Part shown: in pieces, positions 61,957-64,000 of the stretch
How the letters are laid out: every line of letters starts with the position of its first letter
How positions within the stretch are numbered: the first letter of the stretch is position 1
Source of the DNA: an uncultured Bacteroidota bacterium
Lineage (GTDB): Bacteria; Bacteroidota; Bacteroidia; Flavobacteriales; Flavobacteriaceae
Length of the DNA stretch: 64,000 nt
Direction of reading: 5' to 3'
Assembly (NCBI GenBank): GCA_902561795.1
Contig: CACERG010000006.1
Coordinates: 20,168-84,167 of the forward strand
The notes under the pieces: generated by a model
What the model was told of the DNA's origin: nothing
The model's database searches: none
What the model saw: only the letters and a program-made list of their open reading frames with translations
Position numbers and translations under genes: made by a program

Positions 61957-64000
61957 TTAATCAGTTACAATCATTTCAATTTTATTATTTCTTAAAGTAT
62001 CTAAAGTATTTGACAAGTCCTCAGTTTTGAGTTTTTCAAACTTTTGTGCTATTGAATTTAATCTACCTTTTAAAATCTCATAAACTTCTACATAAGAATC
62101 AGCAGGTTTAAAATCAGATATTTGGACATTTGCAGCCAAATATCTCAATTTTTCAACAAGCATTTTCTGATATCTAACACCATCTTGTCCAGTACCAGTT
62201 ATTTTTAATTGAATAAGTTGTTTTTCAATTTCTAAAAATTGATTTTCAAGCTTATCTACCATTTGAACAAATTCCTTTTTGGAACTTGAGTTTTTTAGCA
62301 TAGCTTTTAAATCAAGTAACTGTCTCCTAATGACCTCGATTGAGTTGATGTGAGAGATTGCAGTATTCAAATCTGCATAGATTTTGGTAACTAGCTCATT
62401 TTGAAGATTGACGTCCTCTACAGTTCCTTCTGAATTAGGGTCTTTCATAACTTTTAAAGTCTTAGTCATTGAATTTGCACCTGATTTTAAAGTTATATTG
62501 TATGTTCCAGGTGGAGACATTATAGAAAAACTATAAAGACTTTGGTCTGCTCTTTCTTTATTTTTATCAAGAGTAAACCAATCGGCATATAATGGTTTTG
62601 TTCTAAAGACGATATCGCTCGTTTCCTCATTTGAAAAGTCCCACCAAAGTCTATTAATCCCTTTTTTTGCTTTTTCTTTTATGGTTTTAACAGGTTCATT
62701 TTTTTGATTCGTGATTATAATCTCTATGTCTTTTTCTCCGTTAGACCAATAATTAATTGATGCTCCTTTGGGTGGGTCTTGCCCTGTTGAAGCTTCTTTA
62801 AGCATCTGAAGACTATTTGTAACATTGTGAAACCTATATGCTGGTTTGATATCAAAAAGGTGAGCTTCTTTTTTTGTTATACTTTGGTCCAGCTGTTGAA
62901 GTGGGGACAGGTCATCTAAGATCCAAATTCCTCTTCCGTATGTTCCAACAACAAGGTCATTGAAGTGCTCTTGAACGTCAATCCAATACATAGGGCTTGG
63001 AGGCAAGTTTGACATTAAACTTTGCCAATTCTCGCCATCGTCATTTGAAAAGTATAATGCATTTTCAGTACCTAGGTAAAGTAAACCTTCTTTGACAGGA
63101 TCTTCTTTGATATTTCTGGTGTAACTTAAATTACCAGGCTTAATACCGTTAGTTATTTTCTCCCACGATTTGCCGTAATTCTCTGTTTTGTAAACATAGG
63201 GTTTAAAATCTCCAACCTGATGAAACTCAATTGTCAAATAGGCTTTTGCAGGATTCCATTTGGAAGCCTCAATATTTCTTACAACACCAAGTTTTGGAAG
63301 TTTAGGAATATTTTTTGTGACATTTTTCCAAGTTTTCCCATTGTCTTGACTTACATGTACTAAACCGTCATTAGTTCCCGCCCAAAAGACCCCTTGTTTT
63401 ACAGGTGATTCTTCAAAAGCGTATATAACATTCGCATATTCTACCGCAATATTATCTCCTGTTAATCCGCCTGAGAAGCCCTGCATTTTTTTATCATTCA
63501 TTGTTAAATCAGGACTAATTACTTCCCACGATTGACCGTCATTTGTTGTCTTATGTACATGTTGGCTGGTAACATAAACAGTTTTGTTATCATGAGGGGA
63601 AATTAAAAGTGGGAATGTCCATTGAAATCGGTATTTTAACAATGAGGCATAACTTCCAGCAGCATATTCTGGCCAAACTTCAAGCTGTCTATATTGTTTT
63701 GTTTTTTCATTGTATCTAGTTACTATACCTCCAAGGGAACCTGAACCAGACGCACTTGACCAGACAATGTCAGGATTTTTAGGGTCAGGAGTTGCAAAAC
63801 CACTTTCCCCGCCACCGACTTCTCTCCATAAACCTGATTGTATCATTCCTGAATGCCACCAATTTTCCATATTTGATCTACTAGGTCCTTTCATAGAAGG
63901 TCCGTCTTGTCTGTTAGTTAGTAAGTTATAGGGAATGCTATTATCAGTAGTTACGTGGTATAGTTGAGCTACGGGAAGAAAAGTTTTCAACCAGGATTTT
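61957..64000 (-). CDS. VPS10/BNR-repeat (sortilin-like) exported protein, 3' part
   Basis: At least 677 residues of a giant beta-propeller protein of the VPS10/sortilin or glycosyl-hydrolase BNR type. The first in-window start-like codon is TTG at 63990, but the frame stays open to the window end, so the N-terminus is missing. Asp-box-like blades are clear: TTNDGQSWEVIS, SQDNGKTWKNVTK, TENYGKSWEKIT and SNDDGENWQSLM. After GRGIWILDDLSPL near residue 355 a C-terminal Ig-like part (FSIMSPPGTYNITLKSG) and a helical tail follow. Such proteins are abundant exported Bacteroidota proteins of unproven role, possibly peptide-handling; the glycosidase label is doubtful. Confidence 0.85.
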   Translation of the reverse strand, partial: KSWLKTFLPVAQLYHVTTDNSIPYNLLTNRQDGPSMKGPSRSNMENWWHSGMIQSGLWREVGGGESGFATPDPKNPDIVWSSASGSGSLGGIVTRYNEKTKQYRQLEVWPEYAAGSYASLLKYRFQWTFPLLISPHDNKTVYVTSQHVHKTTNDGQSWEVISPDLTMNDKKMQGFSGGLTGDNIAVEYANVIYAFEESPVKQGVFWAGTNDGLVHVSQDNGKTWKNVTKNIPKLPKLGVVRNIEASKWNPAKAYLTIEFHQVGDFKPYVYKTENYGKSWEKITNGIKPGNLSYTRNIKEDPVKEGLLYLGTENALYFSNDDGENWQSLMSNLPPSPMYWIDVQEHFNDLVVGTYGRGIWILDDLSPLQQLDQSITKKEAHLFDIKPAYRFHNVTNSLQMLKEASTGQDPPKGASINYWSNGEKDIEIIITNQKNEPVKTIKEKAKKGINRLWWDFSNEETSDIVFRTKPLYADWFTLDKNKERADQSLYSFSIMSPPGTYNITLKSGANSMTKTLKVMKDPNSEGTVEDVNLQNELVTKIYADLNTAISHINSIEVIRRQLLDLKAMLKNSSSKKEFVQMVDKLENQFLEIEKQLIQLKITGTGQDGVRYQKMLVEKLRYLAANVQISDFKPADSYVEVYEILKGRLNSIAQKFEKLKTEDLSNTLDTLRNNKIEMIVTD

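Noticed and set aside
1..64000. Mobile element, prophage, CRISPR array or tRNA-associated island
   Set aside because: No integrase, transposase, direct-repeat array, phage structural gene or tRNA could be seen, and base composition appears uniform by eye.

Overview
The window looks like a chromosomal segment of a marine member of the Bacteroidota, most likely class Flavobacteriia. The DNA is very AT-rich. Many exported proteins have a signal peptide ending just before a Gln, and many others have a short lipobox ending in Cys. Gene starts lack Shine-Dalgarno sequences and some use TTG, and a few upstream regions carry the Bacteroidota -7 element TAnnTTTG. Families typical of the group recur: DUF3078, Reg_prop/Y_Y_Y sensors, FucP, VPS10/BNR giants and the small ribosomal protein THX. 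I saw no tRNA, rRNA, CRISPR, transposase, integrase or phage gene. No stretch over about 240 bases lacks a gene.

Layout. 1-8.1 kb is housekeeping: the 3' end of an M20 amidohydrolase, an NTF2-like protein, a DASS/SLC13 symporter, a VanX-type dipeptidase overlapping a class-C beta-lactamase-fold hydrolase, DUF3078, an SDR, a methyltransferase and a VTT-type membrane protein. 8.2-25.2 kb is an accessory signalling region. It has two very large periplasmic sensors (Reg_prop propeller, Y_Y_Y, one membrane helix) whose output is a PP2C/SpoIIE phosphatase instead of a histidine kinase. Between them lie a tandemly duplicated lipoprotein pair and a tight operon of an RsbW-like kinase, an RsbV-like STAS protein and a GAF/PAS class III nucleotidyl cyclase. 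That operon abuts, tail to tail with zero spacing, a small membrane protein resembling the Pycsar effector family (PycTM, DUF5706). A barrel-less TonB-plug protein, a TPR lipoprotein and several very small genes complete the region.

25.3-33.1 kb is an eight-gene operon for non-phosphorylated L-fucose catabolism: FucP permease, mutarotase, SDR fucose dehydrogenase, fuconolactonase, a UxaA-type dehydratase, a second SDR, an FAH-type hydrolase giving pyruvate plus lactate, and an FMN lactate dehydrogenase. 33.2-38.9 kb holds a bifunctional trehalose synthase/phosphatase divergent from a GH15 enzyme, then a TolB-like propeller and a histidine phosphatase. 39-57 kb is carbohydrate-related: a propeller-amidohydrolase fusion, a GH2 enzyme, a planctomycete-style block (DUF2231-cytochrome, TIM-barrel epimerase, DUF1501, PSCyt1/DUF1549/DUF1553), aldose 1-epimerase, a sulfatase, a Tat-exported DsrE-like protein and a divergent GH28. 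57-61.4 kb looks like ribosyl salvage: an exported phosphodiesterase-fold enzyme, a lipoprotein ADP-ribosylglycohydrolase, ribokinase and a GRP-type sugar permease. The window ends with THX, a small EF-hand-like membrane protein and the 3' part of a VPS10/BNR protein.

Reading of the whole: the organism probably lives on sulfated or fucose-containing polysaccharides, although no SusC/SusD pair or GH29 is in view. The most novel feature is the signalling region. An inferred chain runs from periplasmic ligand to PP2C phosphatase, STAS/anti-sigma switch, cyclic nucleotide and possibly a PycTM-like membrane effector. The individual families are supported by visible motifs; the wiring between them is inference.
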